Source of the DNA: Costus lasius
Lineage: Eukaryota; Streptophyta; Magnoliopsida; Zingiberales; Costaceae
DNA length: 64,000 nucleotides
NCBI GenBank assembly: GCA_027563935.2
Contig: CM050454.1
Coordinates: 5,236,001-5,300,000 of the forward strand
Direction of reading: 5' to 3'
The notes beneath the pieces are model-generated. The model worked only from the letters and a program-made list of their open reading frames with translations. It searched no databases and was not told where the DNA came from. The translations under genes were made by a program, and so were the position numbers. Position 1 is the stretch's first letter; each line of letters starts with the position of its first letter. Below are positions 34,001-47,362 of the stretch, in pieces.

Positions 34001-37000
34001 CTGAAGGTGTGACAGGAAAGTCTGATACTACTCCATCAACAGAGAACAGACCATTGTCAATGAAAGAAAGGTATTCAGCTAATGGATCATAGCTGTAGTT
34101 GTAGCTCAAACTGTTATCATTTGCAAAGCCTGCTGCATAAATTTCTAATCCAGCTTTATGTGCATCCATAACGATCGACGAGTATGGTAGCAGATAGTTA
34201 TCAGAAGTTACTGGCCAAATGTAACTCTTAGGAACAAGGATTCCGGTAGCAACTGTCTTGATAAGTGTAAAATTATTCAACAGAGAACCATATGTTTGCT
34301 TTGTTGAAGGTTCGACGATATCTTCACCAAGAAATCGAAATATGAGCTTGGTGTTGATGCTGCTCAATTTTTGGGCTATACTGCTGAGGAAGGTAAGTTC
34401 TGGAGAGGAAATGTAGTCTACAGTAATACGATTTGTTACAGAGTGTATGTATTCTGTCATGCTTAAGTTATGCTGACTGTAGAAAATATCATGCTGTATA
34501 ATGCAAACAACAACAAAATTGTCAGTTAGGCAAAAAAAATGAAGGAATCAGAATTAGGGATGTTTTTTAGATACATGTTCTACCTGTACGTTCAACCAAA
34601 GACCTGGTGGCTGAAAATTTGTAGCCACATCCTCCACAGCGAGTATGGCATAATTGTTAGCATCAAATCTGAATGTTCGAGAATAAATCGCCTGTATTAC
34701 TGCAAAGAACATACAGATAGAGATAATGGTAATGAGTATTCATCAGTGACTTGCATGAAAATGTTGATAGTTCTTGTTTCAACAATTAATCCTTTGGTTT
34801 TAAATAACAGTTCAGATATGTATAAAACAAAGATAGTTATTTTGTGCATACTAATATAGTATAATTGATTCATCATCAGAATTGTGTGCTTAAACCTCTA
34901 CATCTGCTAAGTAGAGATAAGGTAATGAATCTTCATCAGTGACTTACATGAAACACTTGACAGTTCTTGTATGCTGAAGTCCACAGAAAACCAGCCTGTG
35001 GTGTTCGCACCATTGACAAGGTAAGTATTCTGCCCATTCGGGTAGATCATTGAGATATCAGTGCAATTATCTAACTTTATATCAGGTAGACAAATTCCTA
35101 TGCCATCTTTTGTTAATCGAACATCACACCACAATATTGTATCAGGTGAACTGGCAATGAGAGCAAAACTGTAGGCATCATGACTGGAATCAGGAAATAA
35201 CCCTGAGAAGCCACCCTTAGCTACTATTGCAGGGGCATTACCTGAAAATTGGAACAGCACACAAAAGGTAAATGAAAAGTTTAAACAAGTTAGGATTTCT
35301 CTTAACAGAAATGCAAGTAAATCTAAATTATTGATGACAAAATTTCTATTTATACAGGATAAATAAAATGCAAAAGCCTGAAACAAATTAGCAAGTAAAA
35401 AGTAGTTAAGCATGTGAATGTGATCAAAATTTGCACTATCAAATATACATTTAGTGCAAAATTCAGTGCTCTGAATTATATCAATACCGATATTCCTCGA
35501 GTCATATTGAATAAGTCAGTGCTTTGACAAATCGATTCTCCTTGCATAAAGAGTGCTTGTAAATCTTTTGAAATTACTCTACTGTAGTCCTTTGGTATCT
35601 TTAAGACATTATATTAGCTTTCTCAATCCCATGATATTGCTCATGACAATGGAAGTTCACTAAAATATATCATTAAGATTGTTTTGTAAGTGATCTTCAA
35701 AATCATATTAGCTTTTTTCCAATCTCTTGATTTTTTTACTCGTGATGATGGAAGCTCACTAAAATATATCATTAGCATCCTAATACAAAATATGATTATA
35801 GAAATGATCCTGTGCATGATAATTGATATTAATAGTATTTCATCCATGAAGCATTGATCTGAGTAACTCTATAATACTGAAATACCATTTTTTTTCCCAG
35901 TAGAACAAGATGGCATAGACACAGATGTACAGTATGAATGTCAATTAATAAATCAGTTTTCATAAATCATAATGGTTGTACAACTAATAATTGTCTTGCG
36001 GAACTCACATTCATATTCTTTGATTTCTCTGAAACAAAGAATATTCTTTCTCTATCTTAAATTGCAAGGGAGAGGAAGCCTGACTTCAAAAGTCATGCAT
36101 AAAAAAATTGAAACAACTCATATGAGATATTAGGTGAGCGTTGACTTACATTCCAATGCCAACGGATGAAGCTAGTGTTATTAGTCCTTTATAATATCTC
36201 CTCTTCCTAGTTGTGCCACTTTATGGCATGCATGTCTACAGAACTTTATTTTGTTCATATATGTCAGTCTCAGAAAGTAATAAATAATTGTTTCCTTCAA
36301 TGATGAAACTGATCATCTTGTTGAATGGCAAAAAGTTATTGCGATTATCATTTTAAAGAAGTTGGTAGAACAAAGTTGTCGATAGATTCACTAGATGATC
36401 AGTTTCAGGATCTGTATCTTTGTTTCTCATTTTTGTAGTTAATCAACAGTAAAAATATCACAAGTTGTCTCAAAGAGTCAACTTTACCACATTACCAAAT
36501 CATTTCAAGGTTTGAATTCAATTACTAATCCATACGAAATTTACCCATTTAAGCAGGTAGTAGAAAGTTGAGATTATAAAGGGCATTAACCTATAAGAAT
36601 TTCACATTTGTGAACCTTTGCCCTTCAAAGCAAGCTTTGACCTCTCCCAAAAGAATAGTCTCTTGCTTAAAAGATGAATGCTTTTTCATGCAGCAAAGAA
36701 AACCATGGAAACTGATAATGAAGTCTTAAGAATGACCATTTCCCACCTAAAGTTTGGTATTGTTAATTTGACTTATTTTCTCAGTTTACCATTTAAAATT
36801 TGGCATGCATCATTTTAGCTTGAAATTTTCAAGTTTGTGTAAAATTACCTCCCCAACTATGAGCTCATCCTCAAAAACAATGGATTTGGACCAAATGGGA
36901 GCAACACAATCGAAAACCAATAACCAAAATCACTTTTTTCTTTCAAAAATAAGAAGAGAGAAGACCATAGAGAGAAAGTATGACCATGAACACAACTCGG

Positions 37001-37149
37001 AAGGGGAAGAAAGAGAGAGATGGATTACCAGTCAATGTCAGCCAAGCTGAGGAGTTGAGGGAGATGACCACACCATGCTGCAGCAAGAAGAACACTGCCA
37101 CAAGAATGTAGGAGGCATTTCCCACGGAGCTCCCCCTAGTCCTGCCCAT
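31087..37149 (-). CDS. Glycerophosphodiester phosphodiesterase-like GPI-anchored protein (GDPDL/SHV3 family)
   Basis: Nine exons on the minus strand: 37149-37029, 35241-34948, 34699-34584, 34493-33992, 33213-33175, 33062-32778, 32565-32429, 32280-31797, 31385-31087. All borders are GT-AG, and the phases join to 759 codons (758 residues), the usual GDPDL length. It has a signal peptide (ASYILVAVFFLLQHGVVISL) and two tandem GDPD-like domains (about 41-345 and 355-660). A Pro-rich stalk and hydrophobic tail (IPLAMAFACLLLV) fit GPI anchoring. The HRG motif of true GDPD enzymes is AKGG (residues 48-51) in domain 1 and HNG (365-367) in domain 2, as in this family. GDPDLs act at the plasma membrane in cellulose and pectin organisation. 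The start MGRTRG is chosen over an upstream in-frame Met because a signal peptide follows directly. Confidence 0.93.
33285..33775. repeat. Retroelement-like direct repeats in GDPDL intron 4
   Basis: Two diverged copies (about 33285-33430 and 33600-33775) share ATCAACTTRGTGAACTGAA, CCCTATATACTATA and the reverse complement of a TTTAGT(C)CCATATTGGAAGT motif. That motif also occurs at 53357 and 59408 in the tRNA array, after GGGAGATTATAATA. This suggests LTR fragments of one retroelement family. Confidence 0.45.
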
Positions 37150-40100
37150 TGCCACCAAGAAGACACAGGCCCCCTCAAGCACCAAAATACAGAACCCTCT
37201 AAGCTGATTTAGAACAAACAAGCACAGTAGAGACGGTGAAAGAGGGAGGACCAACTGAGAATTGCTTTGCAGAAGGAAGAAGTCCCTTTATTGCTTCGCG
37301 AACTAGACGTTTCTAGTGGAAGACCTGAGATAATTTTACGTGTTTTATTTTTTAATTAAGAATAATAAAAAAATGCAGAAGACGAACAGCTGTGCACCAA
37401 CTCAAAGAACATGCTCTAGCACATCATTTCAAAGCAAACACTACCTGGAAATTAGACTGCCGAGTTTTTTTCTACCCCCAAAAAAAAACTAAATAGATCA
37501 TGGCATGCCATATCAGTTTGATGATTTATGAAGAGCTAGTAGTCTAGAAATTCTAGGGCTCTTCTACGTTTAAATAAATCAAAACAATAGATTCCTTTTT
37601 ACCTATATCTTATTATCCATCTTATTTTAATACAATTTATGATAAGTAAATAATCTTGTAACACGGACGTTGATATATTTAAAAAAGACCAGATTTAATA
37701 AACATGTCAAGCACACATGATGAACAATTCATCAAAGAATTTAGAATATTATGGCATGCAACATGTTGAGCACTCAACTAAGCAAACTTTTAGGTCATAT
37801 TCAGAAGATAAGGCTATTTTTCTCTCAGAACAAAGCCATCTTGTTTTCTTTTTGTTTATCTTTTTCAGGTTGAAATGCTTTCTACGTGAGATAGACAACT
37901 CTTGGCACAAAGCATCATAGCCATGAATTATATATAATATGAATCTCTTAAACAGAGAATCGTAGTTTTAGGAGTAGGATGTTTGGCTCAGTTGTAAAAA
38001 AAGTATTTTTATAAAAAAATAATTAAAAATCTCATTTAGTTCAATCTTTAGAGAGGTTTAATTTGGAGAAATGAAATAAAGGTTGAGAGGACTAAAAAAT
38101 GCTTTTAAAAATATTTTATATAGTACAAAAATCAAATTATATGATGCATCTGGAACCTCAGCCAAAATCAGTCTAAGTTGGTCTCCGATTATGAAAAAAA
38201 ATCTGCTTTAGTTTTTGAAACAAAACAAATGGACTTCTATAAGACTATAACTTATAAATAATCAATATAGTTGTGAATTTCTTTAAAATGAGCCTTTTAA
38301 TTAAAATATAAATCTACAATATAATTCCTAAGTTTTCACGTTAAAGTATAATATATATAATTACCTCAAAGATTTTGATCAATTCATAATAGTCCTATAA
38401 GTTCTTAACTTTTACACATTATACCCACTAGTTTTACAGAGAAGCCCCTGTAGATTTCTTAAACTATAAATTACCTTATGTAACAATAAATTGTGAATTG
38501 ACTGCTCAACCTTTTTGTAAATCTTCTTGGTCATGGATTTTTTTGCAAATCAGACACTTAGTTTAGAAAAACAGCAAAAATTATCCCCAAAAATTTGAAC
38601 TTTTTGAGTTTATACACAATAACATTTTGATTATGTGCAAAGTACTACCTAAACATCTAATAGAATTTTGAATTGGTCCCCAACCTCGAGAGACAAATTG
38701 CAATGTGTTTACTCTTTTATCCTAATTGTCTAAAATCAAGTTCCCAATGTGTTTAGTAAAAAAAGAAATTAAAAGCTTTTTAATTAAAAGGACACAATCA
38801 GCAGTGTCAAAAACTGAAAATTTATTCTATCATAATTTAAAAATAATAATTTTAAAAGAATTGGATGGTGTCACTGATTTTTATATTATATTATAGCTTT
38901 ATTATTAGTAAAATTACTTTGTCTAGGTTTAAAAAACTATAATTATCCTCTCTAATTTTTTTTTGCCAAATGATATGGAAATGAGAGAATAGTATTGTGA
39001 TGCCAAGCATAACCAATCATTATCATACTAGAAAAATTATATCAACCAATGATACTTAACGACAAATGATAACTCATGATACTAGACGAACATATACTAA
39101 GGACTCCAAGAGTAAGGTCCGTTGACTAATCAAAAAATCATGCTAGATTTGACTTATATGTTAGGTTAGTGGAGATTATAGGACTATTTAGCGGCCAATA
39201 CTTGAAATATTGTAGGTAAACAAGTAGGTCGGGGAATTGACAAATTTTGACACTTTAACGTCAATAGTTCTGGCCTTTTTATCAAGAAAATGTCAACAAT
39301 CCCGGCGTTTAATCGTCGGGATCCGGCACATTACAATGATCGTCGATTTTGCCGACACTAATTCTTCCCTCATTTACTTTTGGTCCAAATGTTATATAGT
39401 AGTCCAAATTTACATGGACTTCAGAGTATCCACACAATTTGAATGAAAAAAAACCTTAAATAAAGCCCATTTTCATTAGTATGGCACGAAGTCCATAATC
39501 ACAAACTCTATTAAGTTGCATCTTACTTATAATTAGCGCATATTTTTGATAGGTACTCTGTCTATTCTTATATGTCCATTATTATCCTTGTTTATTGATG
39601 CTTACCTTAATTCATGTTTGCCTTGATTTATATTTTGTGTCTTTTATATATAAAGTTGTCCTCATATACCTTCGAGTCCTAGATCCGCGTATTATCGTAG
39701 AGTTTTGTAGTTGTTAGGTTATAGATAGTATTATAGTTATTAGGGTTTTGATTCGATGAAATAATGCTTATGTAACAGACTCCTAAAAATTTTATCTCCT
39801 AGATGGAGTCAGTCAACGGAAACCCTAGTTATCTTTTCTTGGGAAAATAACTGACCTGACCTTTCTCCTCTCGCTTTTCTTATTCCTCCCTCTATCACCA
39901 ACTGCTTGCTTTAATTAATCCCCTCCATGTTTTCCTCCCATGTACGTGTTCCTCATCCCTTAGCTTCGCAAATATTAATCTCATCAGGTACAAGAACAGC
40001 CTTGTGGTTGTAGCTTCCTCCTCTCCTGCCTATCTTTTTCTTTCTTTCCTCTCTTTCTTTCTCCTTCCCTTTCTTCATCTTCTTCTTAGTTGTAATTTTC

Positions 40101-41638
40101 TCTTCTTCCTCCTTCTTCTTCTTCTTTTTCTTCTTAGTTGTAACTTTCTACTTCTTTCTTTTCTTCATCTTCTTTCTCTCCTTTGTTTTCTTCTTGTTCA
40201 AGATGTAGTCTTTTAGATGATCAAGAACTCATGCAGTTGAGGTAGCAGCAGTACTACACTTGGGCATACATGGGAAAGCCAGGCAAATTTCTTTTTCTTT
40301 TCTCTTTTAATTTTTGTTTCTGCTGCAGCTTGTTAATTTGTGCAATATGAACAGCAATATCGATCCATTCAGGCTGCATGTAGCTTGACTGCTTTCCCTT
40401 GTATTCCTCTTAAAATGATCATAAGAATTACTTGAATATACGGCTGTGTTTCCTGTGTCGTTGTGTTCTTGGTTTTAGGTCATACAACGCAGATATCTTC
40501 AGAATTGCTATTTTTTTTTTCAGAATTTTGAGTTGTGGAAGAAGTTTTTGTTAATGAAGCTTTGTGATTCTTGGGGGTGCAATTACTGTTTAATTAACAT
40601 ATTCAGTACTGAAATTACAGTATGAATTCATTGTATTTAATCATCTGATTGAAAAATATTGTGTGCTTTCCTCTTAATTATTTTCTTGATAAGTAGAACT
40701 ATAATATTAAGGTGGAGATATTCTTGGAACATGTGAAGGTCAACTTATTTAGAGATTGTCACATAAATGAACATGTGCCTACTGAAAACTAATAATATGT
40801 TACTCATAGTTGTTGATATTAATTTTGCCTTCTTATAATTAATATGTTGTACAAATTCTTTTTATGCTCAAGGATTTTTTTTAAAAAAAAATATCAAACA
40901 TGGAATTGGAGAATGACTTCATTTATTAGGAAAATAATAAATGAAATAGTGGATTTTTTTAAAAAAAAATGACACGTACTAATACATGTAGTACATTAAT
41001 TTTAATTGAACTAATACAAAATGACACATACTAATACTATAATACCAACCATATCTTCATGCAACCAGGAGGCAAAGCACATGGCTGACAACAAAATTTC
41101 ATTCTTCCTCGTGTTAGAGTTTACAATGTATTTAAGAGAGAACTAATGGCCTAGATGATAACACATCATCTATCAATACTCACAAAATTATCAAAATCCT
41201 AATTACATTAATAAAAATTCTAATACAATTGCGGCTTGCCTTTGACTTTTGGGCCAAGCCCTTTTCTCCCTACATTAGTTACACAATCATCATATGCTGA
41301 ACATATGACACTTGAGATCTAATACCCGGTCAGATTGTCCTAAAAAGTCCACAAAAGATGTTGCCGCCTTGCTATCAGACTGATGGGAAATGAAACAGTT
41401 CAGCAATTGCAACAGATGCCTCAATTAGCCTCCATCACTTCTTTAACACGCTGTAATTGTTAAAATTCTGAAGATACAATAATCTGCAGCCTCACGAACC
41501 ACCACAATTTATTCATATCAATGCGGAATTCACTATTGATAAATAGACAACACATGTACACATGAATTGGTTTCAACTCTCAAAGGAGCTAATGTATTTC
41601 AATACAAAGAAGCTTCCACGAATATACAGACTCTAGTT
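37150..41638. other. 4.5-kb gene-poor stretch
   Basis: 37150-37300 is the leader and promoter side of GDPDL. The rest is AT-rich. 39880-40250 is C/T-rich with CTTCTT runs (40020-40200) and could be the leader of an unrecognised transcript. 41090-41340 (GTGTTAGAGTTTACAATG... CCTACATTAGTTACAC) looks like a retroelement fragment, weakly supported. 41340-41638 is probably the 3' UTR of the LLG gene. Confidence 0.4.
40020..40200. repeat. C/T-rich microsatellite-like tract
   Basis: Dense TTTCTTCTTC and CTCCTTC words on the plus strand, 180 bases. It keeps a Leu/Phe/Ser frame open (70 codons) that I do not consider a gene. Confidence 0.6.
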
Positions 41639-43451
41639 TCAACAACACAGCAACGCTATAATTCCACAGAAGAGCAATACAAGATAGGCAAACCTCTGAA
41701 TAGAGGAGGCAGCACTCGCATTGGCATTCTCCGACTCTGAGGTACATGCGAGGCCCTCCTTACCTTCACGGCATTCACTAGCAAAAAGACCAGGAGGGTA
41801 TTTTCCATAGAGGTTGATATAACTGAACATGGTCGAAGCGCAATCACTCGTGCCATCATTTAGCTGATCAGCATAAGGGCATGCAAATTCTTTGAACGCT
41901 GTACAGCAGAGGTTAGCAGGGTACTGTGGACCCTTGCACTTGCTAGTGATAATTGTGTAGTTCATGTTCTCAAAGTCGATTGTGCAACCTGGCATATTTA
42001 TAAAACGGAAAGAATTAGCATAACTTTAGCTTTCAATTTATACACTGCAAGTTGAGAATGCCTATGCTGTTAAATGTCAAAGTTGTGAACTTCTGTTCCT
42101 ACAAAAAAAAGTGCAGATTGAAATTACTAGACCAATATGAATCACATCAAAATTTTTGGGCTTATCTAGAGCTTTGAATTTAATGTCCCGCCCGCCACAA
42201 AGTTATACATGTAATTATATCTATGCTAAAACTAAAATATAGTCACGGTAATGATGCAAATTACATTCACTATGTATAATAATATGTTGTTTTACATATG
42301 TCTGTTGGTATGTTGATAGATCTGCTTGCTTAGCAATGTCCCATTACTTGCTTTTATTTTTGCACAACTGATGCAGGTCAAGAGCAGATCTAAGGAAACC
42401 ATGGACGAGTTAGATTTTACCAAGCTAGATTTCTTCTATTTTGGAATTCCATTTTGCACCCTTGATCACATATTCGCATATATTCTACTAATCAGCAAAA
42501 AGACCTGCTGCTAGAAGACTATATAACTACAATAGATAGTTGGTGTGAAAATTTGATAAATGATAACGATGCATTTAGCTATAAAGTATATGATTTTCTA
42601 AATAGGTGAAGATATGTCTATTAAAATATGATTGACTGATATAGCTGTGCAATCTCAGGTTAAAAAACATAGGCCTTCTGTGGCCGAAGACAACTCTTGT
42701 TAGAGATAGCTGTTATGACGTCTTGGGCTGTTACATTTGGTGTTGGCAATAAAATTCGCTGGGGTACAGAAAAAAAAACTAAGAGACTATTAGATAGTTG
42801 TCATGTAAGAACGCTCCTAAAGATAAAGATTAACTATGAAACAAAAATATATTTATAATACTCTTTAAGTTTTCAAAGTCATCAACTTAAAAAAAAATTG
42901 ATAAATGAATTAGCATATCAAGCAGAAAAATTTGAAGAGTGAACATAAATACGCAAAAATTATGGCAACTTATTTGCATTAAACAGGCAAAGCTTTATGC
43001 TTTATTACCCTAATCAGGTGAGTTCCAAAGGACCATTTGATTAACGAGTGCATTAGTAGCTTAATCAACACGATGGGAGGAAACAGGAAAGAACATGTAA
43101 CTTCGCATATCATCAACCATCTAGCATAGATACTCCCAAATATGATAAGTACAAAAAGAAACATATTAACAATCGCAAAAGGGATCATACTCTTATGAGC
43201 CTGCAACAAATTCCTCCCGAAAGTGCCACGAGACTCGAGCACATTATCTGTGAAAACACAAATCAAGAAAGAAAACCTACCCCGTAAGCTCGGAAAGGGC
43301 GAGGGGCAAATCAAGTCAAAGCAAACATTTCCATTCAAGATCGAAACTCTCTAGCATCAATCCTACCAGAGATAAAAGTAGAACCGGCCGCCGATCCAAT
43401 TATGACGATGACAAGCACCGCCGGCAAGTAAACATTTCGAATCAAACCCAT
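41639..43451 (-). CDS. LORELEI-like GPI-anchored protein (LLG)
   Basis: Three minus-strand exons, 43451-43367, 43247-43191 and 41988-41639, join in phase to 163 residues. The signal peptide is MGLIRNVYLPAVLVIVIIGS. The short second exon gives SRGTFGRNLLQAHK. The third holds the LLG core with eight cysteines (SCTIDFENMNYTIITSKCKG, NLCCTAFKEFACPYADQLND, CASTMFSYINLYGKYPPGLF, CREGKEGLAC), a Ser/Ala/Asn-rich omega region and a hydrophobic GPI tail. LLGs are chaperones and co-receptors of FERONIA-type kinases for RALF peptides at the cell surface (family knowledge). The start was chosen because it gives a good signal peptide. It is divergent from the gene at 43970. Confidence 0.93.
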
Positions 43452-43969
43452 CTCTTCCGACCTCCCACGGTACAGCTACGGAGGGGAACGAATGGGAGAA
43501 GGGAAGAGATGCGGAGGCGATAGGGGAGAAGGGTGAGGCAATAGAGGAATAGGGCATGGCGCTTCTCTGGCCGCAGAAGCCGGGGAAGAGAGAGGTCGCC
43601 TCGATCGAACGCGAACCTCCGGCCCGGAAGAGCGCGCCAGCTAGAGAATTTTAATAAAAAAAAAGTGTGGAAATTTGCAAGAAACTACGCTAACTTGTAT
43701 ATATTTAAACCAGCACTAGAAACTTTGAGCCAATATTAAATAACGTGAGTTTAAGTTGAAATTTTACTATTTTAGGGAGTAAATTGAAATTTTAAAATCA
43801 TTCCCAATTTCCCATTCCCCTGAGGCATAACGGTCAAACCCTTTACGAACGCCAATTCGACCGTTGCTTCGGATCTTCTGAACAAAACCTTTCCTTCCCC
43901 AAACCCTAGCACCTGAAATTTGTTCCCCAATTGCTCGCTCATTGCGATCCGTTTTCCCCCTAATTTGCA
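43452..43969. promoter_or_regulatory. Shared intergenic region of two divergent genes
   Basis: The LLG gene (-) and the membrane-protein gene (+) start codons are 518 bases apart with no other gene between. Both have GC-rich edges and an AT-rich centre. I see no clear TATA box for either side. Confidence 0.45.
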
Positions 43970-44635
43970 ATGGCAGAAGCCCTCGACACCCACGTCGTCG
44001 AAATCCGCAGGGCCTCCGACGATGCCTCCCCCGCCGCCCACTTCTCTGGCCTCGCCGCGCTCCAGCACCACCCCCTGACGCAAATCTCACAGAGCCCCGG
44101 CCACCGCCTCCTCCTGAAGCTCTGGCAGCGCGAGGAGGACCTCGTAGGCCGCCGCGCCGCCGCCCTCGAAGCCCGCATGGACGCCGCCAAGCGCGCGGCG
44201 TTCCGATTCTCCTGCCTCTTCCTCGCCTTCCACGGCCTCTCCCTCACCCTCCTCTTCAACGCCTCCTCCGCGGCCGCAGCCGGCGGCGGCGTATGTCAGC
44301 ACTGGTGGCTCCCCTCTGGCCTCTCATTGGCCACGTCGCTGGCGCTCGCCGCCGCGGTGCACGCTGCGGTGTGCGCCTACTGGGCGCTGTCGCGGCGGCT
44401 GCAGCGGGAGCGCGGCGACGGGCGTGCTGTCGCGCGGTGCGTGCAGGAGCTCCGGATGAAGGGTTCCAGCTTCGATCTGTCGAAGGAGCCGCAGATCTCG
44501 AGAAGGATGAAGAGCTCGAGCGTGGAGGTCACGTGGCGGCCACTGCAGTGGTGTTCGCGGAACCTTGTGACCATCTGCCTCCTCGCCGTCGCCGGGATCG
44601 TGTTTCCCTTCTACCGGTTCGTTCTTTGCGGTTGA
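43970..44635 (+). CDS. Conserved plant membrane protein of unknown function, 221 residues
   Basis: Intronless frame with strong GC bias. The N-terminus is MAEALDTHVVEIRRASDDAS, then AHFSGLAALQHHPLTQI and GHRLLLKLWQREEDLVGRR, a charged helix. Hydrophobic segments lie at about 80-97, 115-139 and 199-217, with a basic loop between the second and third. The C-terminus is FPFYRFVLCG. It looks like a conserved plant family, but I know no function. A nested frame (43942-44715) is a shadow. Confidence 0.8.
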   Translation: MAEALDTHVVEIRRASDDASPAAHFSGLAALQHHPLTQISQSPGHRLLLKLWQREEDLVGRRAAALEARMDAAKRAAFRFSCLFLAFHGLSLTLLFNASSAAAAGGGVCQHWWLPSGLSLATSLALAAAVHAAVCAYWALSRRLQRERGDGRAVARCVQELRMKGSSFDLSKEPQISRRMKSSSVEVTWRPLQWCSRNLVTICLLAVAGIVFPFYRFVLCG

Positions 44636-45502
44636 TTCGGGTAACGAACCCCCGGTTTAGTATAAATTTTGCTCTTCAATCTACAAAGATCGTGGTTTTT
44701 TCCACTCTGTTTTGATTACTGTGACGCAATACGAAGATTGCTCTGCTCTTGTGACGGTTTGTCTCAGCGCCGCCGGGGTCGTCATCCCGACGTCCTGGTT
44801 TATCGTCTGCTGTGTAACCCATAGAAACCTCAGATTTTTTTTGTTTAACACTTCAAATCAATGTTCAAATTTCATCCAGTTCGTTCTTTATTTCACAAAA
44901 AAAAAAAGTTCCTTTTTCCAGCTCTATTTTGTTTGACTTGGAATTTGCTGGATGTTTTTGCTCTATTGTACTTGATTCTTTCTTAATTTGTGACAAGATG
45001 AATAGATGATAGAGTTGTGTATTTTCTTTGTGATGTAAAGTCTTAACTTGCTTTTGGTTGACCTACTCGTCAATTGAAAAGGACAATAAAGTACTGAAAC
45101 ACGAGAAATTAATATTACTATTGAAGAACACCTCACCCAAATATATTAGAACTGCATTTAGATCAATACGCATGCTCTATGATCATGTTCTGCCCAAGGA
45201 AATAGCTTTGAGTACAACGAGTGCTCAATTTTATTTTAATTCGCCAACAAGCCTTGGTGAATTAAATCCTAAACGGGCCTTGAAATACCAAGAAAGACTA
45301 CCTAAGAAATGATATTTCCCCCAAATACTAGTTTTCAGACAAGAAATTCAGAAGAAAAAGCGCTGAATTTTCACTATACAGAATACATTCATATTGATGT
45401 ATTAATATTATTCCTCACTGAACTAAACCGTCAACGAGCAGAGAAGACCACAAGCACAAAAGGTACAATTTTTAGCTTTCCTCCGGCAATCTTGAAGAGT
45501 GC
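44636..45502. other. Intergenic between convergent genes
   Basis: Presumed 3' UTRs of the 43970 (+) and 45503 (-) genes. An 84-codon plus frame (45058-45312) has no recognisable features. Confidence 0.35.
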
Positions 45503-45745
45503 TCAGGAGAAGCATGTGCTGCAAATTCCATATCCGCTGTCACAGTCGCTGCCCGAGCCGTCGCAGAAGCCAGCGGCTCCGATGAAGACCGGGCCGCCGC
45601 GGCCGGTCCGCCGCCGCCTCCGGGGTCTGTCGGCGTCGTCCACGCTGGCGAATATGATCCAGGAGACGACGGAGAGCCACGCGATGATGACGCAGTATAG
45701 AGCTTCTCCTCCGAATCCCTCCGTGGCCAAAGCAGCGACATCCAT
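45503..45745 (-). CDS. Small single-pass membrane protein with Cys-rich tail, 80 residues
   Basis: MDVAALATEGFGGEALYCVI leads into one hydrophobic segment (about 15-33), then a basic stretch PRRRRRTGRG and a Gly/Ser/Cys tail (FCDGSGSDCDSGYGICSTCF). A TATA box 70 bases upstream and the GC-rich frame support a real gene. A longer overlapping minus frame (45472-45951) is a shadow. I do not know a function. Confidence 0.65.
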   Translation of the reverse strand: MDVAALATEGFGGEALYCVIIAWLSVVSWIIFASVDDADRPRRRRRTGRGGPVFIGAAGFCDGSGSDCDSGYGICSTCFS

Positions 45746-45813
45746 GGCGCTTCAGCTGCTCTATCTAATCCAGCCCTTTCGATGAATCGCTTTCGGTTGA
45801 GAGATGGCCGGTT

Positions 45814-45824
45814 GGATTTATAGG
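45814..45824 (-). promoter_or_regulatory. TATA box of the 80-residue gene
   Basis: CCTATAAATCC on the minus strand, about 70 bases upstream of the start codon. Confidence 0.55.
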
Positions 45825-47362
45825 AGTCGGAGGCTTTGAAGAAGGGAGACTTGCCGAATTGGGGTAAACCGCCGACTTTTATCGTTCGATGGATAGAGAC
45901 GACATATGCAAGTGCTCCGCGGCGCATTCTAAGGTTAAGATTTTTTTCCATAATTTATTTACCATTGTGGATAATTCATTTCCCGGCGGGGATTAATTAC
46001 GTAGTCAATGCAGGCGCAGTCTAGCAAAAAGGAGGTGTGCAGTAGTAGCGTACCGAATTAGCTTAACGCCACCGCTACGTAGTGGGCCGTGGCTGAAAAG
46101 GTCCATGATCCATTGATCCATGGGCGGTAGCCATTAATGAGTCCGGTATACCTACCGTCAAACCGCACAAATTAAAGTCAAATAGGCATGAATGCGCGGC
46201 GACGGAGGACAATTAGGTAATGTTAAAGTCACACATAAAACACTTATATTTTCAACATTTTTAATGTGGATTCACATGCTAATGCAAAATAAAAGCAACG
46301 AAAATAGAGTTGCAACGCTACTATTTAAATTTTTTTTATTCGTATGAGGAGGGTGTCAAGAACTTTGCCCTGTTCTCAAAGGAGCATAAATCTACTTCAC
46401 TATCTCAAGTCAAACTTGTAGTTGACTAGTGCTTTTCGCTAAGTCAACGAAAATGACTACTCGGGGGCATCAATGTCTATACTTTGTTAGTTCAACAGCT
46501 CAACCAAATCCCATCAATGGAATACAACCGTCCAACTAAAATGCATGCCTTGACATCCTCAAAAGTTATGAAATCAGCTCGAGTTCTTCTCCTAACCTGT
46601 CTAGGATCAAGTGGAGGAAGGCTTTTGACCTTGACTCCTTGAGAGTGCCTCGGTTGAATCAATTTCATATAAGTGATAATTGATTAATTATTAAAAATAA
46701 TTTAATTATATTTTTTAATTGAATAATTAGATTAGTTAGAGTTGAGTATTTAGTTAATTATCTATATACTTCTATTCTTTCTATAATTACTAATACTTAT
46801 TGATAGTTAATAGTACTAAAAAAATCGATTAACCGTATAAATTGTTTTCGAATCGATAGCTATAGTTTGTGATAAGAAAAAAACCTCCATCCACATCTCC
46901 TTGGTTAAACAGTGCATAGAGTTTATTTTTTAAAATTTACTTTTCTTTTTCTTTTAAAAGGATTTATCTTCTTATGGAAGTCAAAATTCTTTTCTTCGAA
47001 GGGAGGGGCTACGTTGAGATTTCGTGTACTAAAAGGTTTCATTTAGAAATAAATAAATAGATAAAGAAGAAGAGGTGTTGATCGTGAATTCCGTTCCTAT
47101 TACTGGATGCAACAGTTGGTCCCAGTCAGCTCATCCAATTACAAGGAAGGTAGTTTTGGGTTAGTTCAAATGAAAATGACCAATTATGCAATAACACGTC
47201 ACAAAATTAAACTATTATTATTTAAATTTGTCACAACTGCTCCTCCCACTCACCCGACCGCATCCGCCCACTTCCCCTCCCCTGCCTCACGCCTCGTTTC
47301 TTCCTCCACCTCCGAGATCCAGAGAGCGTGCCTCCTCAATCTGCCATCGCCGAGAGATCATT
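45825..47362. other. Intergenic, no gene recognised
   Basis: Upstream of 46200 the sequence is moderately GC-rich (promoter side of the 45503 gene). 46650-46860 is AT-rich. The last 150 bases are a C-rich leader of the gene at 47363, with a TATTTAAAT candidate TATA box near 47217-47225. Confidence 0.4.

Noticed and set aside
39880..40260. C/T-rich leader-like stretch suggesting a gene start or miRNA precursor
   Set aside because: No following coding frame with a recognisable product and no known miRNA sequence.
42700..42790. Short LINE-like phrase (SWAVTFGVGNKIRWG) in the LLG intron
   Set aside because: Too short and isolated to call a reverse-transcriptase relic.
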